Shown: piece after piece, positions 43,753 through 53,308 of the stretch | Layout: the number at the start of each line of letters is the position of its first letter | Position numbering within the stretch: the first letter of the stretch is position 1 | DNA from: Chrysomallon squamiferum | Taxonomy: Eukaryota; Mollusca; Gastropoda; Neomphalida; Peltospiridae | NCBI GenBank assembly: GCA_012295275.1 | Contig: CM022675.1 | Coordinates: forward strand, 9,940,193 to 10,004,192 | Length of the DNA stretch: 64,000 nt | Reading direction: 5' to 3' | Program-made: the position numbers and the translations under genes | The notes under the pieces: model-generated | What the model saw: only the letters and a program-made list of their open reading frames with translations | Told to the model about the DNA's origin: nothing | The model's database searches: none

Positions 43753-44293
43753 CAAAAACACTTTCAACAAAAAGACTGTCAGTATACTTTTTACCATTTA
43801 TTTATTGTTTCTTTATTATTTATTAGTATTATTATTTACTAAATATATATATATATATCCATAACATAAACTAAATTGATAATTTTACTGTTTATTTTTC
43901 AAAGAAATTAGAATAGCGTCAGCCATTTCTGAAACAAACATGGTCCGAAAAATAGGTGGCATTTATCTCATCATTGTCGCCGTCGTTGCCTTCGTCATCG
44001 GGGGCTTGGCTTCCGTTGGTCTGTACATGTACATTCAGCATCATCGGGAACAGCAGCGAAAGGAAGAAGAACTTTGGAGAAACAGCGAAAAGCCGGAAAT
44101 TAAGCCGATCAATTTGATTGGCTCTTCGCAAATTAGTCTCGATTTCCAGAACCTTAAGAATAACAACCGGTTCAGCGTGAACACATACAGTTCCTTGAAA
44201 AAGGAGAAAATGACAGTAAACGAAGCCAGCAGTTTGAAGAAAAATTTCAAAAGAGATTCAATGTGGACTGACTTATCAATAAGCGATTTGTAA
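20220..44293 (+). CDS. SEMA5: Class 5 semaphorin (Sema5A/5B-like), 5' partial, 20 exons
   Basis: Semaphorins are axon-guidance cues and receptors that act at the cell surface through plexins; class 5 is defined by a Sema domain, a PSI domain, seven thrombospondin type-1 repeats (TSRs) and a membrane span. All are seen here in that order. The exons are 20220-20319, 20699-20807, 21288-21386, 21868-22081, 24487-24575, 25790-25822, 26145-26311, 26785-26920, 27283-27418, 28118-28316, 28762-28838, 29145-29278, 29459-29626, 30412-30585, 31117-31296, 31653-31838, 42045-42284, 42891-43058, 43466-43621 and 43905-44293. Every junction is GT-AG and phases agree, giving about 1050 residues. The visible start lacks a signal peptide and enters the Sema domain after its first strand, so upstream exon(s) are missing. 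One exon (27283-27418) needs a one-base correction. Introns not listed separately hold only AT-rich and simple-repeat DNA. Confidence 0.93.
20699..20807 (+). CDS. SEMA5: Semaphorin exon: Sema domain
   Basis: This exon encodes GCIFRLSMDDLKVLQVADW and a following Cys-containing segment, the usual semaphorin position after the VGAR motif. The acceptor is AAAG inside an (ATTT)n run. Using the AG two bases further on would break the frame. The donor is GTAAAT, phase 0. Confidence 0.85.
21288..21386 (+). CDS. SEMA5: Semaphorin exon: Sema domain, CGTNAF motif
   Basis: This 33-codon exon contains NFIRVL and the highly conserved semaphorin motif CGTNAFAPIC. It has acceptor TTTTCAG and donor GTGAGT and is phase 0 at both ends. 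Confidence 0.93.
21868..22081 (+). CDS. SEMA5: Semaphorin exon: Sema domain, DGLAICPYNP to WLN
   Basis: This exon encodes DGLAICPYNP, GNLYTATTIDSTARD, RSLGPLPHLRT and the end of the SRWLNEPNFV motif, all hallmark positions of the Sema beta-propeller. It ends in phase 1, and the first base of the Glu codon of WLNE is split across the next intron. An in-frame ATG at 21832 lies in the intron and is not a start. Confidence 0.95.
22082..24486 (+). other. Semaphorin intron (2.4 kb)
   Basis: AT-rich intron with ACAT-type repeats (22250-22480), ATT runs and TA tracts. No additional exon is supported. Confidence 0.8.
24487..24575 (+). CDS. SEMA5: Semaphorin exon: EPNFVSAYDIGDFVYFFFRE
   Basis: This exon encodes the near-invariant semaphorin segment FVSAYDIGDFVYFFFRE, followed by a Cys (NCGK). 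The acceptor is TTGCAG and the donor GTAAGT. Thirty codons are completed with the base from the previous exon. Confidence 0.95.
25790..25822 (+). CDS. SEMA5: Semaphorin micro-exon (33 bp)
   Basis: This eleven-codon exon, KTYSRVARICK, is the conserved semaphorin segment that leads into the Cys pair of the Sema domain. It is phase 0 at both ends. Its polypyrimidine tract is an (ATTT)n microsatellite ending in TTTCAG. Confidence 0.9.
26145..26311 (+). CDS. SEMA5: Semaphorin exon: WTTFLKARINCS
   Basis: This exon encodes DNWTTFLKARINCSLPGDFP, then FYLDEIQSTYF and LIYAIFTTPT, a signature block of semaphorins. It ends in phase 2, and the Thr codon is completed by the next exon. NCS is a potential N-glycosylation sequon. 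Confidence 0.96.
26785..26920 (+). CDS. SEMA5: Semaphorin exon: GPFKYQE motif
   Basis: This exon encodes NSIAGSAICVYNISSF and the signature GPFKYQEDPMAAWL. The acceptor is TTACAG and the donor GTAAGT, ending in phase 0. Confidence 0.96.
27283..27418 (+). CDS. SEMA5: Semaphorin exon with apparent frameshift
   Basis: The phase expected from the previous exon gives CESDGNNIKRSS and then a TAG stop at 27334. From about 27321 the homologous protein (NDLEEAHKYQLMDIAVQP) lies in a different frame and joins correctly to the next exon. A single extra base near the AAA run at 27318-27320 would restore one reading frame through the exon. No alternative AG acceptor avoids the stops. This could be an assembly indel, an allele, or a true lesion. 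Confidence 0.8.
28118..28316 (+). CDS. SEMA5: Semaphorin exon: late Sema domain
   Basis: This exon encodes RWTHLVVDHVKG, VIFLATADGKIRKLVKL and CLIEEIKI, the last propeller blades of the Sema domain. The Arg codon is split with the preceding exon. The donor is GTACGT, phase 0. Confidence 0.94.
28559..28710. repeat. 38-bp tandem repeat, four near-identical copies
   Basis: The unit begins AAAATGTGATCAGTCCTAAT and is repeated four times head to tail in a semaphorin intron. The copies are almost identical; the last has one C-to-T change. Confidence 0.95.
28762..28838 (+). CDS. SEMA5: Semaphorin exon: end of Sema domain
   Basis: This exon encodes GAIYLSTHGKIIKIPVARCE, the last Sema strand and the first Cys that begins the PSI module. 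It ends in phase 2 at donor GTGAGT. Confidence 0.92.
29145..29278 (+). CDS. SEMA5: Semaphorin exon: PSI domain
   Basis: This exon encodes the PSI hallmark DPYCGWDDRLQKC with further Cys at the end (HIVGCPIV). The acceptor is TTTCAG and the donor GTAAGT. It ends in phase 1, and every later coding boundary in the gene is also phase 1. Confidence 0.95.
29459..29626 (+). CDS. SEMA5: Semaphorin exon: TSR 1
   Basis: One complete thrombospondin type-1 repeat: GGWSAWSSWEKC with the layered Trp motif, CRHRNC, and Cys pairs including GGRPCVGSC. The exon is symmetric, phase 1-1. Confidence 0.95.
29770..30130. repeat. Degenerate tandem array, about 45 bp unit
   Basis: Phrases such as TTAATG(A/C)(G/A)AA, GGTGG and CTTATGAGA(A/G) recur about eight times in the intron between TSR 1 and TSR 2. 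Confidence 0.75.
30412..30585 (+). CDS. SEMA5: Semaphorin exon: TSR 2
   Basis: A canonical TSR: GNWTEWSEWSGCSQTCG, then KRHCSNPAPRFGG and C at the expected places. WxxWxxW and CSQTCG are intact. NWT is a potential N-glycosylation site. Phase 1-1. Confidence 0.96.
31117..31296 (+). CDS. SEMA5: Semaphorin exon: TSR 3
   Basis: A TSR: GKWSQWSGWSKCTNKCNGG, RRRTCNRPTP, PCLGN and MCNTQKC. All six expected Cys are present. Phase 1-1. Confidence 0.96.
31653..31838 (+). CDS. SEMA5: Semaphorin exon: atypical TSR 4
   Basis: This exon encodes APWTSWFRTNETRGGYFQQR, FRYMCHA and FCFSNGRGCYKA. It corresponds to the atypical fourth TSR of class 5 semaphorins, which lacks the usual CSxTCG core. The donor at 31839 (GTGAGT) keeps phase 1. 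The frame also stays open past the donor to a TGA at 31994, which could allow a truncated isoform. Confidence 0.92.
35395..35810. repeat. Degenerate minisatellite, about 33 bp unit
   Basis: About a dozen copies of a unit resembling TTTCCACCTGTGTAATTTAA and TATTAAA, in the large semaphorin intron. Confidence 0.8.
38516..38521 (+). promoter_or_regulatory. Possible intronic polyadenylation signal
   Basis: AATAAA is preceded by TGTA at about 38492 and followed by TTGTCTCTTTTTT near 38554, the usual order of UGUA, AAUAAA and U/GU-rich elements. It lies inside the large semaphorin intron on the sense strand. Its use is an inference. Confidence 0.4.
39692..39752. repeat. 29-bp direct duplication
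   Basis: AGACAGAAATTTTAAGTTGA and the following bases occur twice, back to back. Confidence 0.9.
39880..40720. repeat. Degenerate tandem array, about 145 bp unit
   Basis: Five or six units share AAGTATTTCAAC(A/G)AGAGAG, GATAAACAGTTTAGAATTAT, AATGTAAACTTTTAGTTCA and GGTTATTTCAAT. Confidence 0.85.
42045..42284 (+). CDS. SEMA5: Semaphorin exon: linker and TSR 5
   Basis: After a Ser/Asn/Thr-rich linker of about 30 residues comes DSWSEWSAWTSCSADCDGG with RSRSCDTPQ and CNTHSC, a canonical TSR. The acceptor is TTTCAG after a 10.2 kb intron and the donor is GTGACA. Phase 1-1. Confidence 0.95.
42776..42825. repeat. (AAT)n microsatellite before TSR 6 exon
   Basis: About sixteen AAT units in the intron upstream of the exon at 42891. 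Confidence 0.97.
42891..43058 (+). CDS. SEMA5: Semaphorin exon: TSR 6
   Basis: A canonical TSR: GSWSCWSEFSPCSVTCGTG, RTRTRSCLA, PCLGNRTQTKIC and C. NRT is a potential sequon. The acceptor CAACAG lies 65 bases after a long (AAT)n tract. Confidence 0.96.
43281..43344. repeat. (AAT)n then (AAAT)n microsatellite before TSR 7 exon
   Basis: About fifteen AAT units followed by AAAT units, in the intron upstream of the exon at 43466. Confidence 0.97.
43466..43621 (+). CDS. SEMA5: Semaphorin exon: TSR 7 (divergent)
   Basis: This exon encodes YEPWSQWSPCTSDNLQYRHR and RCSSA, then C and YCYW. The Trp ladder and some Cys remain but the CSxTCG motif is lost, as is typical of the last TSR of class 5 semaphorins. 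Phase 1-1. Confidence 0.92.
43697..43749. repeat. (AAT)n microsatellite before the membrane exon
   Basis: About seventeen AAT units in the intron upstream of the exon at 43905. Confidence 0.97.
43905..44293 (+). CDS. SEMA5: Semaphorin terminal exon: membrane span and cytoplasmic tail
   Basis: After a short juxtamembrane segment comes a hydrophobic helix (GGIYLIIVAVVAFVIGGLAS and a few more residues), then basic HHREQQRKEEE marking the cytoplasmic side and a tail of about 80 residues. The protein ends ...SISDL followed by TAA at 44291. The last four residues fit a class I PDZ ligand (S-x-L), but this is an inference. Base composition is richer in GC than flanking DNA, as expected for coding sequence. 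Confidence 0.94.
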
Positions 44294-44809
44294 CAGAAAA
44301 AAAACAAAAAAAAAAAAAAAACAACAACTGATTTAGTTATATTATTTTTTAGAATCAAATTGTTATTTTATTTTATTTTATTTTATTGTTTAATTTACTG
44401 TATTTTTAATTAATTTAATTTATTTATTTATTTATTTACTTTAAGAAAATGTGATTTTCATGCAAACATTTTAATCGAACAGATTTTTTAACATTACTAC
44501 ATCGCTTACTTTTATTTATGTATTCATTTATTCATTTATTTAAATCCTTATTTATTTATTTTTTCATATAATTATTATTCCACATTTTAACAATTGTTTC
44601 TCACGTACCAAGGATTCTTCATAACCATTTATTACAAAATCACAAGTCATGTTAAATATATTTGTTATTCATAATCTTACTGTCTAATATTGCGTTTACG
44701 TCACGTGTGATGCATGAACTTTTTTATCACGTATAATAAGCTTCACTCTGTCATAAAGTTTCCTTTCAAAATTTATGAATATTATCAAACTGATACATTT
44801 TATAATAAC

Positions 44810-44863
<54 letters not shown>

Positions 44864-45502
44864 TAATAAATAAACAAAAATAACAATAATAATAAACTTA
44901 TAAAATAAGGAATACGAAAACCAGTGTAATACATCTACCGAGATGCCCGGAGGACGCCATTTTGGATTTATCAAAATGGCCGCCGTAAAATAAGAATCCG
45001 CGAGCATCTCTCCTTCAAACTGACACAGAAAGTTCGCGTTTTTCGGATTCTTGGACCTAAAAATGTTCTGCTTTGCTAATCTCCATGAATTTTGAAGAAA
45101 CATTCATAACGATCCTGACTGGGCATTCTTGTATCTCGCTAGTAGAAATATAGTGTACTCTTTAAGTTTGTGTCTGTTACGTGTAGATTAGTTCTAGTTT
45201 AATGTTATCTATTTTATGTGATATGTGTATAGAATTTATTTATTTATTTATATACTCTTTTTATATATATACTCATTTCTTTATTTACTTATTTATTTTT
45301 CATAATAATTACTGTAATTTATTATTAGTTTAATAATAAAGGTTTTGCTACTATAAAATTTTATTTATTTAAATATTATTATATGCATTATTAATTTAAT
45401 ATGTATAATGTAATTATATATTTGTTTAGTTATTTATTTTATGTGTAATTGATGTTTTTGATCAGAATGCTATTTATTTATTTCCTTTTTTCTTGGTTTA
45501 TT

Positions 45503-45539
<37 letters not shown>

Positions 45540-45711
45540 CTACTACTACTTCTACTACAATTGGACTATTTATTTATTTATTTATTTATTTGTACCAATG
45601 TTTGCTATCAATAAAATAACAAGCTTCTATCTTTTTGTCTATTTGTAAACATAATAACAACAACAACAACAGTAACAACAACAACTACTACTACTATAAT
45701 AATGTCAAATC

Positions 45712-45754
<43 letters not shown>

Positions 45755-46138
45755 AAATAAATAAATGAAATAAAATAAATAAATGCCCTTAAGAACTTAT
45801 ATAACGTTTTAATGATATACTTAGTCTGTTAGGGTTTTTTCATGTCGTCACTTCGTAAAGAGAAAAAAGTATTGTTTCGAGTTATCTAGCCTGTTCGCGT
45901 ACTTTTCTCTCTATACATATCTTTAGAGCGATAAAAATCGGGCATTATATGATTTTTATTCAACAGTTTCTGATTTTATTATTATACCATTTCATTAATA
46001 TGATAGTAAAATAAAGTTGTAGCTTGGAATACATTAAATTTGTTTACTGTGTCCTAACGTAATTTTCGATGCAAACTGTAATATACGTTTATATAAAGAG
46101 AGAATGGGCAACTGAAAGGCAAAGAGAGATGGAGAATG

Positions 46139-46299
<161 letters not shown>

Positions 46300-46488
46300 T
46301 GAATTAACATTTTATCGCGCTGGCAACTTCTGATTCACTTTAGTATAATCTTAAATAAAACTGAGCACGCACTCTAAAACATACCAACCCTCTGACTTTG
46401 AAACCTTGTTTGGTATTATTTATCGTGATCGGTTTTCGCTTTATAATATATATATATATAAATGCATAAATAAACAAATAAATAAACA

Positions 46489-46535
<47 letters not shown>

Positions 46536-47398
46536 GAAGGAAGAAAGAAAGAAATTTACCCTTCCAATGTGTCATAACGAACAGACTATGCATCTGCGAA
46601 TGCTGATGATTAAAAAGAAACGGAAGACCATACTTTTAGAAACAAAATACGATATCTTAAATGAACACAAAACCCACAAAAATGAACCCACAGTGAGCGG
46701 CATACAATTATTTCTTAATCTATTTGTATAAATCCATTTGTAAACGATTCACTGTTTGTTTAATAGAACGTAACCACTGTTTTTAATCTTAATTCTATGT
46801 AAATTGGTCTCTCGCTTAACGATACCTCACTTAACGATCGGTGTTACACGTACATAATTTAAATAGATGATCGTCAAAATTAAAAGTAAACCATGACTAC
46901 ATACAGGTCGATGAGAAATATTTTCTTTTAATTAATACTACAGCTGCGTTTCTATTCTATCTGAGTTCAGTTTTCATAAATGGATTGCTCTGCAAGCTTG
47001 ACATGTGTATGAATGAGCGTGAACAGAACACACTCGAAGTGAAACGTTAAATCGCAAAGTGTGAAGACAATCTGCTTCAGAGTCTCTCTTAGATGATCTG
47101 GTGGGTCCAGTTCTTTTTTTTTTTTTTTTTTACAGTCGTTAATGTTTTTATTTACTCATTTATTAACTAATGATTTTCAATTTCCGCGCGCGCGCGCTGC
47201 ACTTATACACACACACACACACACAAACACAAGATACATTTTGGGCACATAGCTTTTTGGCACGGAACTATATTTACTTCGATAAATTATATGTTTACAT
47301 TTATGTGCGTGTATGTGTGTGTGTGTGTGTGTGTATGTGCATGTTGTCCATGTATATATATATGGTCGTTGTCGTTATTATTAATAATAATAATAACT

Positions 47399-47730
47399 AT
47401 TACTACTATAACTACTATAGCTACTAATATTACTACTTCACCTAATATTATTATTACTTCTACTACTACTACTACTACTATCAATATCAATATTTTTTTA
47501 TTATTACTGTTATTATATTACTACTACCATTACTACTACTAATGTTAATGCTGCTATTACCACTACCAATAGTACTACTACCATCACTACTACTACAACT
47601 ACTACTACTACTAGTACTAGTACCACCACTACTACTACTGCTACTACCACCACCACTACTACTACTACCACTATTGCTACTACTACTACTACTACTACTA
47701 CAACAACTACTACTACTACTACTATTCCAA
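47399..47730. repeat. (ACT)n/(ATT)n trinucleotide region upstream of GCNT
   Basis: About 330 bp of imperfect ACT, ATT and ACC triplets, ending 40 bp before the GCNT start codon. Because the period is three, it is open in several frames and produces poly-Leu, poly-Val and poly-Ser translations. Confidence 0.95.
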
Positions 47731-47769
47731 ACAGATGCATCGTTCAATTTGTTGAATAAACTCGTAAAA

Positions 47770-48452
47770 ATGAAGAAATGCGTGCTTATTAGTCGGTTCT
47801 TCTATGTCGCCGGCTCGTGCCTGTGTTTTGTGTTCCTGGTACAACACAAACATTTTCAGCTACTCAGAAAAGACAAAACAATGACAGACGTCTGCTCGAA
47901 ACTCGTACAGGGAAACGTGCAACAGGTGAACGAATCACTTCACTACACCCTGCGACATCCTAGGACGGAGAGGATGCTGGAGACGTACTCTTCCTACACC
48001 GACGACTGCGTCTCCTACGTGAAGGAAACTGGCTTCATCGTCGACGGCGTGTCGAACGAAGAGAAGGAATTTCCGATCGCTTTCTCCATCCTGGTATTCA
48101 CGCACGTGGCCCAGCTCGAGCACCTTCTGCGCGCCATCTATCGGCCTCAGAACGTCTACTGCATTCACGTGGACAAGAAGTGTTCAGGGCCGTTTCATAC
48201 TGCCGCTCGGTCCATCGCTAAATGTCTGACCAACGTTTTCGTTGCTGAAAACCCGGTCAAGGTGCACTGGAGCAAGTTCTCGGTACTGGAAGCAGAACTG
48301 ATCTGCCTGAAGGAACTCTTAAAGCACGAGGTCCGATGGAAGTACTTCATTAACCTCACCGGGCAAGAGTTTCCGCTCAAAACGAATTACGAGCTGGTGA
48401 AGATACTCAAAGTGTACAGAGGTGCCAACGATATTTCAGGCACATATAAAAA
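47770..48452 (+). CDS. GCNT: GCNT exon 1: anchor, stem and N-terminal catalytic half
   Basis: This exon encodes residues 1-227 and ends in phase 2 at GTAAGT. It carries the membrane anchor, a stem with a possible NES sequon at residues 54-56, and the nucleotide-sugar-binding half. It is clearly richer in GC than its surroundings. The same frame is open upstream to 47542 through an (ACT)n repeat, giving only poly-Leu, so the start is placed at 47770. Confidence 0.93.
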
Positions 48453-48494
48453 GTAAGTGACAAATGAATAATTATGTATTATAGTTATAGTTTG

Positions 48495-48579
<85 letters not shown>

Positions 48580-49373
48580 CAACATCAGAGAAACAAGAAA
48601 AAGAAATGTAGATTGCGCAGTCCTCTTAATTCCGATTCGTACGAAATACAGTATATTTTCATTGTGCATTTATTCATTTATTTATCTATTCAGTGCTAAC
48701 AAACAACGATGGCATAATATAAAAAAAGTTCCTCACGGAATTGTTCCAAGAAAAGGATCCGCCCATATTGCTGCGTCACGTGACTATATTGAGTACATTA
48801 TGACCAATCAAACCGCTTTGGATTTTCTCCAGTGGGTGAAACAGACGGCATTTTCCGATGAAACCTTCTTTGCTACACTTAACTATAACCCACATTTGAA
48901 AGTACCTGGCTCGTATAAAGGTATGTTAAAGTGTGAATATATTCGTTACGGAGATAAATATTTGGATTTAGTCTTTTGCAACATTTGGCGTATGTGAGAG
49001 TGAGGTTTGTGCGTTATATATAACACTGAGTGTTTGCATGTGTGAGATTAATCGTGAATGTGCGACTGAGAATGTTTGGGATGGTGAGTAATGTATATGT
49101 GACAGTGAGAATTTGTGCATGTGAAAGTGAATGTTTGTATATGTGTGAGTTTTTCTATATGTTACATTACTGAGTGAATTACAGTATATAAAACAGAAAG
49201 TTTTTACAACTGTTTCTGGTACCTTTTGCTACTTCTGTTCCTACGACCACGACTACAACAACTACTACTACTACTACTGTTACTAATACTTCTACTACTA
49301 CTAATAATAAGTGATGAAGAAAGCTTAGAAGTAATTTAACTAACAAAGGAACATTTTTTTTCTCGTATTCATG

Positions 49374-49409
<36 letters not shown>

Positions 49410-50184
49410 AATATTAATTAACCCGTTATCTAAATATCTCGTCATATTACATAAAAATGTTACCTCACATAATTGTTAAAAAAGAAAAATAAACCACTGA
49501 TTTAATAAGGTGTTCACACGAGTCAATCATTTAAAAAAAAATGTTTAACGAATCTTTTCGAAATATGGTTCAAATTGCTAATAATTATGCCTTCACTAAT
49601 GTTTGGCAAAATCTGCGTACCTTTGTTTTATTAATAACGACGACAACAACAACAGCAACAGCAACAGCAACAGCTACAACAACAACAGCAACAACAACAA
49701 CAATAACAATAATTTATAAATAATAATAAAAAGTAAATAAAAATAAACAAATAACCGAAACAAACAATACAATGGAAAAAAAAAAAACCCCAAAAACACA
49801 AACAAACAAACAAACAGACAAATAAACAAACAAACAAACAAATTAATGACATTTTATTTTATCCCGCAAGGGGAGGTAGACGATGGAAAAAGAATTTGGC
49901 TGACTCGTTACAAAATATGGATGTTTGCTCGTAACCCTTGTTCTGGTATAGTCGTTCACTCGTTATGCATATTTGGAGTCGGAGATCTTCAGCGACTGAC
50001 CAAGGCGCCTCAGCTATTCGCGAACAAGTTTCACTTCGATTTCCAGCCGCTTGCGTTGGACTGTCTGAGCGAATGGTATTTCGACAAGGTGGCGTCAGAA
50101 CGAATAACCGGCGTCGAATCGACGTTAGATTTGACCGAATACAGAACAAGGCATTTCATTAACAATTCGTTTACACACAAATAA
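47770..50184 (+). CDS. GCNT: Core-2/I-branching beta-1,6-N-acetylglucosaminyltransferase, complete, 3 exons
   Basis: GCNT enzymes (GT14) transfer GlcNAc from UDP-GlcNAc in beta-1,6 linkage to O-glycan cores or poly-LacNAc, in the Golgi. Exons 47770-48452, 48694-48920 and 49871-50184 join in phase and give 407 residues, the family's usual size. The start at 47770 (AAAAATGAAG) gives a short cytoplasmic tail and a signal-anchor around residues 9-25, the type II topology of the family. Conserved blocks include LLRAIYRPQNVYCIHVD, WKYFINLTGQEFPLKTNYE, KGSAHIAASRDYIEY, FSDETFFATL (its Glu matches the proposed catalytic base of GCNT1), VPGSY, CIFGVGDL and LFANKF. The family Cys are mostly present. 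The exact acceptor specificity (core 2, core 4 or I branching) cannot be told. Confidence 0.95.
48502..48577. repeat. (GA)n microsatellite in GCNT intron 1
   Basis: A pure GA run 50 bp downstream of the exon 1 donor. Confidence 0.97.
48694..48920 (+). CDS. GCNT: GCNT exon 2: central catalytic part
   Basis: The acceptor is TATTCAG and the donor GTATGT. It encodes PHGIVPRKGSAHIAASRDY and FLQWVKQTAFSDETFFATL, with the family's SxDE acidic site and the following VPGSYK. Confidence 0.95.
49871..50184 (+). CDS. GCNT: GCNT exon 3: C-terminal catalytic part
   Basis: The acceptor CGCAAG is followed by GEVDDGKRIWLTRYKIW, CIFGVGDLQRL, LFANKFHFDFQPLALDCL and a stop TAA. The CIFGxGDL and LFANKF motifs are diagnostic of GCNT1/3/4-like enzymes. 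Confidence 0.95.
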
Positions 50185-50353
50185 ATTGTTAGTTCTGTGG
50201 ACGTATTGGTGAATTGTCTTTTGTTTGTTTCTTTATTTATTTGTTTGTTTGTTTATTTTTTTTTTTTTTTTTATAGCTTTTGTTATATCTCTCTGTTACG
50301 TGCATAAATACATGAATACGTAGGCGTATGCACACGTAGTCTGTTATATTTTC

Positions 50354-50419
<66 letters not shown>

Positions 50420-51352
50420 ATATACATATCTACGTTCGTGCATAAACACAAAACAAACACACATACATACATATATACACACATACATATGCATTCACGC
50501 ACACAAACACAGACGGACTATGTTTATTTAATTACCTGTTTATCTCATATTCTCTGATTGTTAATTTCAAAATATTTATATATTTTCGCATTTCTCGCAA
50601 TATTAATTATTTATCTCTGAGTGTAGATGCAACATAACAGTGATATAACAAACATTTTAAACAATTTTCTTTCTCTCTTTACATTTTTCTGTTTGTCTTT
50701 ACTCGTTTCTCGTAAAATCATATAACGCATACAACAAATGTGACATTACTGAAATGTAAAGCACACTCACTCACGACTTTAAAGTATTTAAAGTACTTTT
50801 AAATTTTTTTACATTTCAAAGTATATTCATTTGTGACATTCAGTTGCGATATCGTCGCATTTTAAAGTATATCACTTTAACGCCTTAAAAAAAAAAAAAA
50901 AAAAAGCCTTCATTTTGAAATGTAAAGCAGATTTCATTGTGACATATTTGTAATGTAAAGTATATTCAGTTGCGACATTATGACATTTAAAATCACACTG
51001 AAGTGTAACATTATCGTACAGTTCGCTATTTGCGACATTGTAGTAGAATGTTAAACTACCCAGCTGTGACGTCACGAACGGTGCTTAACAATCATTATTA
51101 CGTAATCTGCCGTTCTAAAAGTAAAATAATGATTGCTTTATTACTTTGTAGAATAAAGCATGAGATTATCAGTGGGCTGTTTCTAATTCCAGATAATGAT
51201 CCTTTGCCATATTATCAAATACCATGTTCTTTCCCATCCAGGGGTAGGTGCACTTAATAGATTTCTTGCTGCTACCTCTAAATTACCTGATAAATCATGA
51301 TTTTACATGATTGTATTTCACTTTACTTAAAATTCTGTGGCAATATATATAT

Positions 51353-51391
<39 letters not shown>

Positions 51392-51448
51392 ATACGTACT
51401 TAGTGCCACAGAGATTAAGTTTAGCAAAATAAAATCATAAAAAAAATT

Positions 51449-51500
<52 letters not shown>

Positions 51501-51976
51501 CAACAACAACAATAAATAAATAAATAAATAAATAAAATAAAATAAAATAGATTTCCAGATGAATTATCATTTAATATATGTCATCTGTAAGATTATATGT
51601 AAATATTAACACTAATCTTCAGAAATAATAACTGTTTTATCAATGATCAAAACAAAGAATGGAAAATATCACAAATCTTTTATTGACTATCACTTATTTC
51701 ACTCTACCTGGAACAGGAAATAATTATGTGTAATTACCTGATATATTGATAAAATAATACAAAACTACAGCTGCGTCATTATTATGTACAAAAATTCATT
51801 ATTTCTTTTCCAATATCCTCTGCAACATACAATTAAACATACATGAAATACACAAAAAATTACACAGTATATATATGTATGTATGTATATATATGAAATA
51901 TAGAAACAGTAAATAAGAATTTCTATGAAAAGGATACTTTGAATTTATAAATAAAAATGCACACACATATCAAATC

Positions 51977-52024
<48 letters not shown>

Positions 52025-52172
52025 ATAAATGAATAAAGATAAACAAAATAAACAAAAAACTCTAACATAATATATAAAAATTAAAGTATAAACATTGTTA
52101 CATAGAATTATGAGCAAGAAAACAGTAATATGCTTTACAGTTAGAAAAGGTACATAATATATGTCATCTTTT

Positions 52173-52207
<35 letters not shown>

Positions 52208-53308
52208 TACACACACACACGAACATACACATACATAACTGTATAAATATACAAAAAAGAAATAATAATAATAATACACATTATTTTATAGCATTAAGTA
52301 AGAAAACTCATTTATTCTGATTTTAATATCACTGAACAGTAACACAAACATTATATTGTAAATTATAAAGTATATTATTACTCTGGATATTATTAAAAAA
52401 AATAATATACATGCAATATCAACCACTGGTAAATTACTAAAGTGACCCGTATTTCAAAATATAATAACATGAAAAATATTAGTATGTAATATATGTATTG
52501 CATAATCACTTAAACACACACACACACACACACACAGACACAGACACACATACATTAAACAAGAAATATGCATATATAAGTTACAAAATACATTCATAAC
52601 ATGATCAATATTAAATTAAAAAAATAGTTTCTTTATGTATATATTTATTTCCATTAATATAAAAATCAGTTCCAAAAAGGATTTTACGTATTCATTTGTT
52701 TGCACATATGTATAAAACAAGCGCACTTATATACATACATGGACACACAAACAGACAAATTTGACATTCAAGACAATCTTTAAACTCTGACTCAAGTTCA
52801 TACAAAATAATGATTAAATTTAAATTTTCAAAATGTATATCATGCTGATATTTTTCATCTTATTCACCTTAAAATTAAATCAATCTTAATTCATCAAAAA
52901 TAATGATTAATTTAAATGAATATAAATAAATTTAAAAATAATGATTAAAATTAAATCTATGAAATCTACCTCAAGCTCAAAATGAAAAAGAAAAGTTAAT
53001 TTTTATTCACCTTAAACTTAAATCATCTAATTTCATCAAAAATAATGATTGGATTTAAATTAATTTAAGTGAATTTATAAATAATGATTAAAGTAAAATC
53101 AGTATAAATTAATTAAATATAATGATTAAATTTGAATTAAAATAAATTAATTATATACATTTAATAATTTTAATCAATTACTGAACATATAATCAAATGA
53201 ATTCCAACTAATTTCAAAACTCAAATTTCATTGAAACACAATATATCAGTTTAAACAAAAATCCAGAATTTTTTTTTTCCTGAATACAATTTAAAAAAAC
53301 CATTCCCT
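50185..53308. other. Convergent GCNT-AGMO intergenic region
   Basis: It must contain both 3' UTRs; neither end can be fixed. It also holds (CT)n (50357-50417), a degenerate array of about 60 bp with TTGCGACATT and AAAGTATATTCA (50735-51050), (TG)n, (AAT)n at 51450-51497 and 51978-52018, (CA)n, and repeated AATAATGATTAAATTTAAAT phrases (52790-53170). No third gene is supported. Confidence 0.6.

Noticed and set aside
44696-45103. A 135-codon minus-strand frame
   Set aside because: Half of it is poly-Ile from an (AAT)n tract; the rest has no known motif.
47513-47747. Minus-strand poly-Ser and poly-Val frames
   Set aside because: They are the reverse reading of the (ACT)n tract upstream of GCNT.
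47935-48168. Minus-strand frames over GCNT exon 1
   Set aside because: Shadows of the GC-rich coding exon.
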